From Apricaphanius iberus (taxonomy: Eukaryota; Chordata; Actinopteri; Cyprinodontiformes; Aphaniidae), in contig JAPXFQ010002671.1 of NCBI GenBank assembly GCA_028564705.1, positions 992,001-1,056,000 on the forward strand: DNA of 64,000 nt. The letters run 5' to 3'. Numbering within the stretch: the stretch's first letter is position 1; each line of letters starts with the position of its first letter. The position numbers and the translations under genes were made by a program. Shown piece by piece: positions 13,401-26,700 of this stretch. A model generated the notes under the pieces. The model had not been told where the DNA came from. It ran no database searches and saw only the letters and a list, made by a program, of their open reading frames with translations.

Positions 13401-14707
13401 CCACAGCGAACGGCATAAATGCTCTGACTGGACTCAAAGATTTTTTTCATCCGTGTGACAGCAGTACAGAAATCCGACCGCAAAACATACCGCACACGGT
13501 GTGAACGAGACTTTACGTCTGCAGGTCTACAGTGTCGTACCTGTGAGATTATGGTGGGATGGTCGACTCTGGTCCACACATACAGGAGAGCAGTACAACT
13601 GAACTTTACCCTTCTGGTCCCGCTCCATGATAGTAGAGGACACCACTGTGATCTTGCGACAGTTGGCACACTCGATCGACTTTCTGCAGGTCTGCAGAAA
13701 AGAAGCGTAGCTCACAACATTTCTTCAAAGGGAATCACATGAAGGTGCCTCAGATCTCGAAATTTCTGTCTCTAATGACTTGATTTGTGAAAAAAAATCA
13801 ATTCAATCAGAACTGTACTAGAAAGTAGGGCTGCACAATTAATCGGATTTTGATCGTGATCACGATTTTGGTGGCCACAATTAAACGAACCTGATTGCGA
13901 ACAATATTTACATTCAAACTGCGAGCTTCACTGCGTGCCTCTTCATCATGCACTGCCTCAACAAATAGTCTGCCAACCACCAGGGGGCAAACGCATGGCT
14001 AAAGCTTCATTAAGCTGACCAAATAAAAACCGCGCACACGCCACTCAGCAATCATAATGGCTGCCCTACGCTTGCTACGTAGCAGGTGAAAAGGAGTATT
14101 TGAGCAATGTAGTAGATCCAAATCTCCATTATGGATCTGACTAGTAAGCAGAAAGTTCCCAAAAGTGTACTACCGCCACAGTAAGCAGCCGGTGGATGCT
14201 AGGCTATCCCGCAATGCAGCGGACGCCCTGAAATCATAGAAGAAGAAGGACCTAGCTAAAAATGGCTACAGGCGAACTGTCATCCATTGACACCGCTGCA
14301 ATTTCGGCAGATAAATGTACATGTAGCAATGTTACTGATTACTGTAATTATTTTTTGACTGATTAAACATTTAAGTTGTTAAGTCATACCAGACAAAATA
14401 ACGGATAGAGGATGGCGGGACCACAGGCGAACGTAACATAAATATCTGGGTCAACAGAACAGTCATACGGATCAAAGGACATGCAAAGTGGTGGAGCAGT
14501 ACGTCTGATTTCATGCCTATTACGCGATTGTTTGCTATGCAGTATTTACTACATTAACCGGTGAGTAATAGTTGCTACGTAGCATATAGTAAAATACTAA
14601 GGATTTGGATGCAGGGAATGTCAAAGGCCTTTTCTGTATAAACTGTAATCGTTTCTGTTAAATTGCACTTTGAGATTGTACTCTGCAATAACATATTTTA
14701 GCTTGTA

Positions 14708-14748
<41 letters not shown>

Positions 14749-17700
14749 TTGGAGTTTGTTTTTGTTAGTTTTTTTTGCATTATTATTAATCTATTCCAAT
14801 CTAAAGTTTTATTTTTCACAAACAATGTTGCAACATTGTACGTTTATAATTGGTGCAATAAAAATAGATATTTTACAGGATGAATGATCGTGATTAATAA
14901 TTGTGATTAGAATATTGATCAAAATAATCGTGATTATTATTTTGGACATAATCCTGCAGCCCTACTAGAAAGGAAAACATTTCATTTCTAGTAACACCTG
15001 TTTATAGGTGCCTATGCAGGTGGAGCTGCAGAAGTTGAGCTGAGACTTATCAATCGTCAGTGTCTGACAGGAACCCGACTTGGCGCTACAGTAAAGCCCA
15101 CATCCTTCGCAGCAGTTCAAGGCAAGCTGACGCAGTTTGCGCCAGGTTAGGAAGCAGGGGTCGCTGCAGAGTCGGTGCAGTTTTCCTTGATAGGTGACCT
15201 CATGCTCAATCTGCTGCGAAAATAAAGCAAAGGCACAAAGAGCAGCTAAAGGGCGCCTGAGACAAGAATAGCAAAGAAATATCAAAAAAAATTTGCATTT
15301 TCCATAAGGACAATAAATTCTACAAATCTTAAAGCAAAATTACTTGCGTCATATTCTGAAGCTGACGCAGAGGTTTAATGAATGCTTAATGAAGCTACGG
15401 GGTGCAAACAAATTATGGCACAAAATGTTCATTCGGTCTTCACTTTGTGTCTTACCTTGTTGGCTTTGCAGACGCTACAGAAGGGTTTTTCAGGTTGTCG
15501 CTCCACCGCTTTTTCAGCCGGTTTCTCAGTCTTCTTCTCAGGTCGCTTATCAGTTATTAATTTTTCACCTTGTTTCTTCTTGTGTCTGTATACAGAAAGA
15601 CAGAACTGGCCACAAAAGTGCATTAACGTGCTGTTCTCCGCTGGGACTGTGACCATGTCCCTTGGCTGAAGGATCTCCCTAGAAACAGAGAAATGGAAAG
15701 GTTACTCCAAATCTGATTGGTTGAGTAGTCCTTAAAGATATCTCCTCCAAAGGGAGCAAAAGCTTCAAGAGAGCCGAGCTCAGACACAAACTAAACCTTA
15801 GAACCCATCAAGTTATGACTGACCGGGTCATAGTTAAAATATTTGGTTGTGCTAATAGCTAATTTTTTTTGGGCATCATAGTTCTACTTTTTGGTGAAAA
15901 TTCCCAACAAAATTTCATACTATTTATTGTTTTTTTTTTTATATTATTGCATTTGCTAACCCAATTTTCTCTCCATAGAAGCTCCACATGGTCTGGTACC
16001 CAGCTCAACTATAATGCCCCCTGCTGGAGCATCCTCCATGCTGTCTGTTTTGTCTTCTTAAACTGGGGGTTTAAGAAGACAAAACAGACAGCATGGCTGG
16101 TCTTCTGCCACGACTGTCCCCCAGACAGTCGTGGCAGATGACCGCTTGTACTGAGCCAGGGTTCTGCCTGACGTTTCTTCCTGTTAAAAGGGAGTTTTTC
16201 CTCTCCACTGTCACTACATGCTTGCTCAGCATGAGGGACTGCTGAGGAATTGCTTTGGTTGGAGTCTGCCCGATCCAGGCATAACCTCACATCAATGACT
16301 CAACGCAATCTGCTGGGACTCCTTACACAGAAACCTTTTAACTGATTGGAATATTTTTATAATTGTATTGAAATGACTTGTCTTTTAAAGTGCCTTAAGA
16401 TTACATTTGTTGTGAATTGGTGCTATATAAATAAAAGTGAATTGAATACTGTTGTTTCGCCACATTTTGGAATGCCAGCATCACTTAAACTTCCTTAATT
16501 GTGTCCTATTAATCCTGTTTCTGAAGCAAACGTAAGGAACTACCAACCCTTCCAGCATTCGGGCCCAGACTTGAAAGCCTGCCTGCCTAACGTACTGCCA
16601 GCTTTCAGCTAATTTGAACTGTAGGTTGAGTAGGAATTTCTTTGTTAACCCTTCAGAGAGAACACGCCAGATCCCCAAACTTGCAGAAACCCATTTTTTT
16701 CTATAAGTGATAAAGCGTCGATGTGTTGATTTAAAAAAAATTAAATTAAATCCTGAGAAATGCTAAAATGTCTCGATTGTTGTTGTTGTTTTTTTTGCTA
16801 GACCAATCACTCGGTAATTAGGGCTGCCACGATTCTTCAATTTGTCACGACAACGTCAACTATTAAAATTGTTAACAAAAATTTGTAATCAACACATCTT
16901 ATTTTTATTTATTTTTTTAAGCTTTGTTTTTCTCTTAAAAATGTTGCGGTCCCTTTAACTGCTCCGTCTGCCTTTCTGTCCCTCAAACACATGCAAATTT
17001 GTACCAATCGGGCTCGGCTGCAGCTTAGAAATGCTTTAAGATCAAAAAGTCACAGTCAGCAGCTTGGCACAGGGGAGTAAAAATTATGAAATTCCAGAAA
17101 GGGAAGTCTTGATGTGTTACTGATAAGAACAGGAAGCTGTACCTGTTGCACTGGAAGCAGGAGCGACCCTTGGCGATTGGTGGAAGATGGCCCGTCAGAC
17201 AGACTGTGGAGCAGAAGAGCTGAGTCGAGCCTTTTCTTTGGAAAGCCGTTTGGCCTTTTAGTAGAACCTAGTAAATATTAACACAGCCATATAAACCATA
17301 CAATCCATCACATAACATACAGGTTCTGGCCAGTAAATTAGAATATCATCAAAAAGTTGAATTATTTCAGTAATTCCATTCAAAACGTGAAACTTCTATA
17401 CTGTATACTTTCCTTCCACACATAGTGCTATATTTCAAGTGTTTATTAATTTTCATTTTTATTATTACAACTGACAGCTAATGAAAACACCAAATTCAGT
17501 ATCTCAGAAAATTAGAATATTCTGAAAAGGCTCAATATAGAAGACACCTGGTGCCACTCTAATCAGCTGATTAACTCAAAACACCTGCAAAGGCCTTTAA
17601 AAGGTCCCTCAGTCTTGTTCTGAAGGCTCCACAATCATGGGGAAGACTTCTGACTTAACAGCTGTCCAAAAGACGACCATTGACACCTTGTACAAGGAGG

Positions 17701-20700
17701 GCAAGACACAAAAGGTGATTGCTAAAGAAGCTGGCTGTTCGCAGAGCTCTGTGTCCAAGCACATTAACAGACAGGCGAAGGGACGGAAAAAATGTGGTAG
17801 AAAAAAGTGTACAAGCTCTAGGGATAACCGCACCCTGCAGAGAATTGTGACGACAAACCCATTCAAAAATGTGGGGGAGATCCACAAAGAGTGGACTGCA
17901 GCTGGAGTCAGCGCTTCAAGAACCACCACGAAGAGACTCATGAAAGACATGGGATTCAGCTGTCGCATTCCGTGTGTCAAGCCACTCTTGAACAAGAAAC
18001 AGCGTAAGAAGCGTCTCGCCTGGGCCAAGGACAAAAAGGACTGGACTGCTGCTGAGTGGTCCAAAGTTATGTTTTCTGATGAAAGCAATTTTTGCATTTC
18101 CTTTGGAAATCAAGGACCCAGAGTCTGGAGGAAGAGCGGAGAAGCACAGAATCCACGTTGCATGAGGTCCAGTGTAAAGTTTCCACCGTCAGTGATGGTG
18201 TGGGGTGCCATGTCATCTGCCGGTGTTGGCCCACTCTGTTTCCTGAGGTCCAAGGTCAATGCAGCCGTCTACCAGGAAGTTTTAGAGCACTTCATGCTTC
18301 CTGCTGCTGACCAACTTTATGGGGATGCAGACTTCACTTTTCAACAGGACTTGGCACCTGCACACAGTGCCAAAACCACCAGTACCTGGTTCAAGGACCA
18401 TGGTATCCCTGTCCTTGATTGGCCAGCAAACTCGCCTGACCTTAACCCCATAGAAAATCTATGGGGTATTGTGAAGCGGAAGATGCAATACGCTAGACCC
18501 AACAATGCAGAGGAGCTGAAGACGACTATCAGAGCAACCTGGGCTCTCATAACACCTGAGCAGTGCCACAGACTGATCGAGTCCATGCCACGCCGCATTA
18601 CTGCAGTGATGGAGGCAAAAGGAGCCCCGACTAAGTATTGAGTGCTACACATGCACATTCTTTTCATGTTCATTCTTTTCAGTTGGCCAACATTTAAAAA
18701 AAAAAACTTTTTTCATTGGCCTTTAAAATATTCAAATTTTTTGATACCAAATTTGGAGTTTTCATTAGTTGTCACTTATAAATATCAAAATTAAAAGAAA
18801 TAAACATTGGAAATACTTTGGTCTGTGTGCATTGCATGAATATAATGGACAAGTTTCAGGTTTTGAATGGAATTATTGAAATAATTCAACTTTTTGATGA
18901 TATTCTAATTTACTGGCCAGCAGCTGTATACACCACAATGTTGAACTTTACCTTCGAGCAGCCGCTGCAGCGAACACTCCCGGGCACGGCCGGTGGTGGT
19001 GGAGGGCGTGGCGGGAATGCTGTCAAAGTGGGTACTGCATGTGAGATTGTAACTGGTGGTCTAACTGGGAGGGAGGCCAGGGAGGCCTGTAGAACGGCTC
19101 CTCTGCCGGGGATTAAAATGTGCGTCGGAGTTGGAGTAGGCTGAACAGCTGGAGGAACTTAGAGGAATGGAAACGGAGAGAAATTCTTAGTTTTTGATTC
19201 AAAATAAGTAATTATTTAACATTAATAACCATTAAATGATTCCAAATCGATTTTTTGCATTAAAATTAAACAAAGCACTCTTCACCCACGATAAGAGTGG
19301 GAAAGTGGTTAGTCCAAAACATAAAAACAATAAAAAAAATAGATTTAAATAAAAAGAATTTACCCAAAGACTTTATTTAAGCTCTAAGCCTCTTTTTGAG
19401 AGATCAGTTGGAAAAGGACCTGCCCAAAATGAGCTTGAGCTTTTATCTCAGGAACTACAAGGTTTATTTGAATTATTTTGGTTTCAAAATAAAGGAAAGA
19501 CTCCAGAGAGCATTCCCAAGGTCTGAAAAAAAATCCACTTTTACTAAGAAGGCACAAAGTGAAAAACAAATTACCTAAAAAATATATAAATAAAATAAAA
19601 AGTACAGCATTGTGAACTACCAGTTGAAAGTGCATACTTGGACGCCAAAGTTTCTAGCAAACAGGGCAGTATCTGACAACTTGTGGTACCAAGATTCATG
19701 CATTAACAGTGACGCATAGAGGGGTATAAGCTGACCAAAGTCTAAACAAATCTTCCATTCAATTTAAATTTGTTTACAGTACAGCCATTTAAAAAAGCCA
19801 GAGTACTGAAGTTATCTAGCAACAGACATGGAGAATAAAGTCTTGTGGAAGAAGTCTGAAGATATGAAAATAAATGCAACTCTTCTTTGATCTAGTACAA
19901 ATATGAGCAGCAAACTTTTGATTCATGGAAGGAAATTGCAGGAAAGGTGGGTTGGGAGGTGGCTGGCCTCTACTATGCTAGCAAGGAATTGCTTTGCATA
20001 ACTCCCCTGGCAACTGAGACATCTTAAAGGAATACGTCGGTCGATGCAAACTTAATAATAAGCTAGGCTTTATTTATCTGAAGTTTTACTTCATGACATT
20101 TTTTAAAAAGATGGGGAAAATTTATCAGGCAATCACTTGTCTTTTTGAATATTAAAACGGTTGGGAAACTTACTAGAAGAGGACGTGAAGTTGTTTCCAC
20201 CTCCTACAGAGAAGACGGAGCTGATCCTCAGCTCTTCCTGAAAACATCAAATGAAAAAAAAAACACACAAAAAAACAGTCATCCTCAACAATTTATGTTT
20301 AGGTAGGTTTTTTGTATCAGAACATGCAAAAATCTCAGGTCTTATTTCAAAAGTTATTTAAATCTAACCTCAAGTGTATGAAACATAGAACAATTTTTTA
20401 AAAATATAAAATAAAGCCAGTATGCTATATGCAAAAAATGAAGGTTGCCCTTTCTATCATTGAATTTAAAAGGGAATGTAGCTGCCAGGTGCTGCTAATC
20501 AATGCACTTGATCAGCTGATCAGCAGCAGCTGTGCTCACTCCCACAGAAGCAGGAATATTGGCTGGTAAAAACCTTTTTCAGTAACAAACCTCCATGAAC
20601 TGAAGAAGTTCACAAACAATACTGTTCCAAAATTAATCCACAATAACATAAGAGCCTGATAAAGTCAGAAAAAACAGCTACTGAAAGTTATTGCAGCTTC

Positions 20701-23700
20701 TACAAGATGCCGAATCGGATGGTGTACTCAAATACAAACACATTGTATCATAGTTTAGAATTAAACTTTAGATTTAAATGTTAGAACTTGTAAAGATAAA
20801 ATAATTTGTGATTTCGTTTTCTGTAAACGACTATAATTTAGGGTGTAGTTTGAATGCAGACATGGAATGAATAAAGTATTGAAAAATTAAGCTTTTTAGA
20901 TGTTCAAGTGGATTTCCCTTTTTTCGCTAAAATCTCGTCGCTTGCACATTCGCACCTTGAAGCGTGTACAAAGCAAACTGGTCGCGCTTTAAAATATTCA
21001 GTTTTCACACGCGTGAAGCAGAAATGTGGAAGGATCCTGACCGGGACCGCTCCGCTGCCATCATCCCTCCCTCCTTATCCCGACCCACCGGTAGCTCCCA
21101 TTGGACTCTGGTCTATAAGCTGACCACGTTTAATGTCGGGACCGCTGCTGCGGGGGTAGACCCAGTCGAGCAGTGGCGGAAGGATCCAGAACCTGGGAGC
21201 GCAGCACCATCTCCATCGAACCCAGCATGTATAAGAAAATTCCGGTCTAAATAGTTTAACCTCTTTATAATGTTTATTTTTTTATTCCAGTCTCTGTATA
21301 GAAAACAGATGGTGTCATGTAGCTTGGGGGTGATTAGCCACGGTGTTTATCAGTTTACATGCCCTGCTGATGCTGTGTTTCCATTCAGTCAGGCCCAGCA
21401 TCTCTGACATCCCTCAGCTGACTGGTTGTTATAGCGCGACTTGAAGCTGTAGTTGAGATTTCACCGACTGCTGTGGCAGACATAAACTGCAGCGCATATT
21501 TTCAGTCGAACCTGAAACGCATCAGCCGCACTACTTAGCCGCGAAAATCAGAAAGAAAAGCTTTTTCGTGACGCAGATCTGCTTCTGACGTGTCGCGGGA
21601 TCCCAAGTTGCACTAAATCACGCTCCTCCATTGACTTTACATGTAAATCAGACTCTCTGGTCACGTCTATCGCATTTGGTGTGTAAGCACAGTATTTCCT
21701 TATCAAGGTGTAAACACCATACTGTTGACGTTCTAGCATAATAAGATGGTTTCCATCAGAACATACCTCTTGCTCCAGTTCCTCTTTGATTTGCCTGGTG
21801 GAGTTCTGAGGAAGTAGCGCAGCATCATAGCCTTCGTCAACTGGTTCATCCTTAATATTTATCCTGGGAGACGTAGGAGGATTACGATCCCCTCCACGAG
21901 TGTTCCCTGATGTCTAAGGCGGGGGAAAAAAAGAGCCTTTATAAATAACTGGAGACTATTTGAAAGGGAAATTAATTCACATTCTGTTTGAATCTTCACC
22001 TCTTCCTGTTGGCTGTCTTCAGTCTCCTCTGTCTGGTTCAGTCCACCGTCGGCTGACAATAAAGAGAGAATGTGTGTAAGTAGGGAGGGACGAGAGCACG
22101 CCACTGTCTCACCACAGCGAGCAACATACAACAAACAAACAGGCAATAAAGCCTAGTTTATGCTTCTCCGACTGCAAATTTGCACTCAGACGCAGACGTA
22201 TTGACGGAGACGTTTTCTGTTCATAGTACTCCGCTCTTCCACTCCATTCTCTATTGTTTTTTCAGTGTTGCTCGACCAGGACAGCTGGGGGTGCTAAGTT
22301 TTCATGGCGTCTCTGCCTACTATCACACAGCGCCGCTACTGTTTTTTTTCTAGGCTTGTGAACGCATTTCTTCCTCAAGGAGCAATGAACGACAGAAAGT
22401 ATTGAGCTGTAAAGCTTTTTACTATAAGTGCAGATTATAGAATACTCTAGAAACACATGGAAACAAAACACAGCAGATTAGATAAGTTATCCGTTCAATA
22501 TAAAGCATATGGTGGCCAAACGCTGCAGTAACTACTGATTACAGCGACTATAGAGCCCCGTTCTGGTGATGCGATCTCTGCTTGTTACTCAAACTGAACA
22601 ACCAGATGCATACGCTCTCCATCGACGGAGAGTTAAAATTTGGGCCTCTACTCCGTGCATCCTTGCGTTGACTGATAATGCCGTTGCGTCAATCCATCTC
22701 CGTCAAAAGGGAGAAGCATAAACTAGGCTTAACTCATTGCATCGCTATGTTATCTGCCATTAGCAGTAAATAATAGCTCAGTGGAAAGGCAAAACATGGT
22801 TTACACGGTTTTATACTCAATTTTTGAGCCAAAAGGAAAATTTCCAGACTCAAACTTCCAAAGCTTTCAGTCACTTTTAGCAAATTTTTTATAGAAAAAT
22901 CTAATTAGTGCTGGGCGGTATACCAATAATGTACCGATACCGAAATTTATGGCTGTTACCGACGTAATTTTGCCCGTGCCGGTAAATTCGGTATGTACAA
23001 AAAAAGAAAAGAAAAAGAAAAGAAGAGAAAAAATTTATTAGTTTAGTTTGATGTAGTCATCGTTATCGAGTTTAATTGCTCAATATACCGTGATATTAAT
23101 TAGCTCATATCGCCCATCCCTAAGTCTAATATATACTCATGGTAAAGATTTCTATGGTATTACTAGTGTAGTTTTACTACAGAAGCACCAAAGGCAGTAA
23201 GGAAAGAAGTAGGATGCATGTAGTGATGTGCATGGGTGCACAGACAGGAGAGCGACTTCTGGACAGAGAAGGGACAACGTTAAAGAAACAGTGAGCTTGC
23301 TTTTTATTTACATTTGAACAAATAATTCAATGTCAGCTCTATTATCAGTGTTGGAGCCGTTATTGCTGCTGCTGATAAGCTTTCAGCATGCATAGAACTG
23401 GTTTTCATTTTAACTAATCAGCTCCAAGTCTTTGAGGATGTAAGGCCTCCTCTCCATCACCCTAATCTTTAGATCCCTCGTCAGATTCTCTATAGGATAT
23501 AAATCAGTTATCAGGCTGCAATCAATTAGAAAGAACATGTTGGTTAAAAAAACTAGTTAAAATCTGAATCTGTCAGAAGTGAGAATCATTTTGAGCTTCA
23601 TGGTATCTGTGGATAGACCTGGACAAGTGAGAATGGACAGCTTGTTAAAAATTGGACAGATTGATGGATTCAACATTTCTACATAGTGAATAAATGTAAC

Positions 23701-26700
23701 TCTACTCTGTATCTATTCTATAATCTGTAAATACAGCTATTTTTTCAGTACTCTGGATACTTCACCCATACCTATAGAGCCCTGAAGAGTACTTACAAAA
23801 TTCTTCCCTTTTCAGTGAGTTTAGAAATGTTGTATTTAACAGGTTGATATTTACTGGTGATAAATCTCCTTAAATGTATATGTTGTGGACGTTTTACCTA
23901 TGTTGAGGTCCGGTGTGTTGTCCTGGGAGGAGTGGGAGGTGTTTGCAGACTCGGTGCTTCCATCATTGTCTTGCTGCTCCTCTTGAGCTCCGAGTTTCTG
24001 AGCAAAGGGATCTCCCCGAGAAGCCCCGTTCTCCTGTACAACCTGAGTTATTTTGCTGGCCTTCCCCACATCGACATCTTCCAGGGAGCCCATTGGCAGG
24101 GCGTAATGCCAGTCTTCCTCATCCTCCTCCTCTGGCCCGAAGATGGGAAGCCCATCCAGTGCATCATCAAAGGCCGCTCCACCACTCCCTCCACCTCCTC
24201 TTTCGCTTGCCATATTAAACGAGGAGGGTTTTTCGGAACAGGATGAAGTTAGGGAAGGACAAGCCGTCTCGCCTGTCTTTTTCTCTTGCCTGCTTGAGTT
24301 GCTATCTTCTTCAAGTGGCTGGCTTTCCCCTTGTTCTAAAGTTTCATCCCGTCCCTTTGATTCTGCCGGACCGCCACTCTTGGAGGAAGCTACTGAACCC
24401 CTGGAGGAGTCGGCGAACTCTCCCAGCCCCATCACTTCGTCAAACATTCGGGACATCTGCTCTTCACGCTGGATTGGAGAACACACATCGGTTAAGTCAA
24501 ACCTCACGGCCTGATCATGTCTGGTAAGAATGTATGCTTTATCTTCACTCATATACTAACCGGGCATTCTCCAAATTGTAACTTTAGCATCAGCTCAAGT
24601 TGTCTAGTTTAAATTACAGCTGATTACCAACAAGGTAACAAGTCCTCTATAACTATCATTTCACCAGAGAAAAAGCCTCATGTTCTAATCTCAATGAGAG
24701 CGAACAGATCTTTGACTCAATAGCAGAAGTTACTGTGAATCTAAGAGAAGCGTCAAAACTGTGCAGTCCAATAAAAGTTTAAGACTACTTGAATAGCAAA
24801 AAACAACAACAACAACAAAAATAGCATGGTAGGCTCTTAATGAGGTCCCAAGTTGAGCTTCAACATGCAACAAGAAGGAAGGGGAGTGAGAAAACATTTT
24901 TTCAAGCAAGTCGTTTATTGAAAACAACACAAACTGAAACGGACTGTTTTACTACACCTAAAAAAATAAATCCCCCCGCCATAGTGAGTAACTGGCTCAC
25001 TTAATCTTGATCACTTCCTAAATGTGTTGCTGCTTGCTGCAAATGTTTCCAGGATGTAAGTAGGGATGCGTACGTTTTAGGTTTTTATCGGAAACCAGTG
25101 CCAAACCGGTATATTTGAAACAATGCTGGCGCTTAAACAGTCCTCGAAACAACACTTAAAGCCTGGAAATCATACTAACTTTTTAGTAGGGCTGTCAGAA
25201 GATTAAAATTTTCATCGGTCGTAATTAATCACAAGGTAGCTGTGTATTTATTACATTTAATCAGCATTCCTAAATAGGACAAAAAAAACTGTTTTGGGTG
25301 TAAATAAAGGACAAATCCAGATGCTGTCTTCCTTTTAATGCAATAAAGGAGAGATTCATAGAACTTTTGTTTTCCACAATCACATTCACACATGACCCTA
25401 TTTATCTTTTAGCCAGATGCTAAAGCAAACTAACTGGTTAACATTTTCTTTATGTAAAGCTGACAGTTTCTTATTAATATTGGACAACCCCAAGCATCCT
25501 CTTCAAGGGATTATCCTACGACAAAGGGGTTTTCAGTCAGAGGCTTCAACAGTTTTGCTGCAACACAGACTGCTACTGTAGTGGAGGAAACACTGAGCCG
25601 TCTATTGAGGTACTGATTCAGGGTGAGATCCCTCTGTTCCCCCGGGAGAACCTGCCAGAGCTCCACTTAAAGTATGAGAAGATATGGGTTGAGAGAAAAG
25701 GCTATTATGTTTCTTCTGTTCTTTATTATTGCCACACAGCTGCTGATACAGGTTCCAATTGTATAAATGTGAGGAGGAAGATGAATGTAGGTGTGGTCTC
25801 ATATAACAAATTATAAACACAGCTAAGGCAGAGCTAACCAGTGATTATATATGATTAAAATTTAACATTTGGATATCACCATTCTATGTTACCGAAGTGG
25901 TAACATTATTCTATGTTGTCCCGAAGCGGATGGTAAGGAAAATTCTCACCGAAAACTTATGAACTTAATCATATTAACTCAAAGCCAATACATCAATAAT
26001 AATAATAATAATAATATAGGTACATTACACAGACACACACTCGCTGCTGCACAACAATCCACAGTTTGGCTGGTTAGGAAGGAGAACGGATGTGATGTGG
26101 GCTGAATTATAAGATAAAGAAGGAAGTATTCTGTGCATGCATTTTAAAAAAATATTTGAGTTAATTGCAGGAATTACTCTACACACGTTAATGCATTAGT
26201 TTTGACAGCCCTAATTTTTAACAGTTCTTTGAAAAAAGATAGCCATGTTGGCTTTTTCTGGTGATATACAGCATCGCTCTTGGCTGATGTGTGTCCAGAA
26301 TACAAAGTGATTGATATCTATGGGGGGAAAAATGAACTGAAATAAATCATTGAAATGGGTTTTGCTTTTTTGTCTGGTTACTAGAGTTTATGTCAGAACC
26401 GGTGCCATTATGGTACCCAACATCTGTACCCAGCCCTATATGTAGGTGGTAACATTTCGCCAAGTGGAGAAGTTGGCCCCAAGGAGTGCATCTACAGTCT
26501 GAAACTGCTTTCCATTTCTGTAAACTTCCTTTTTCATCCATTCCCAAAGGTTCTCAAATGGATTTAGATCAGGGGAACACGAAGAACGGTCCAAAATAGT
26601 GACGTTATTCTCCTGGAAGATGTCACCTGTCTAGGCATTGTGTACTATAGCGATGTCCTATTGTTTACCACATAAACGAGGGCCCTGAGTCATGAAGCAT

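Noticed and set aside
20908..21254. GC-rich open frames, possible alternative first exon of the ZMYM gene
   Set aside because: No recognisable domain on either strand, no convincing donor in a usable phase, and the frames are short.
23857..24527. Plus-strand open frames of 94-129 codons
   Set aside because: They are antisense shadows of ZMYM exon 2, which has the conserved motifs and valid splice sites.
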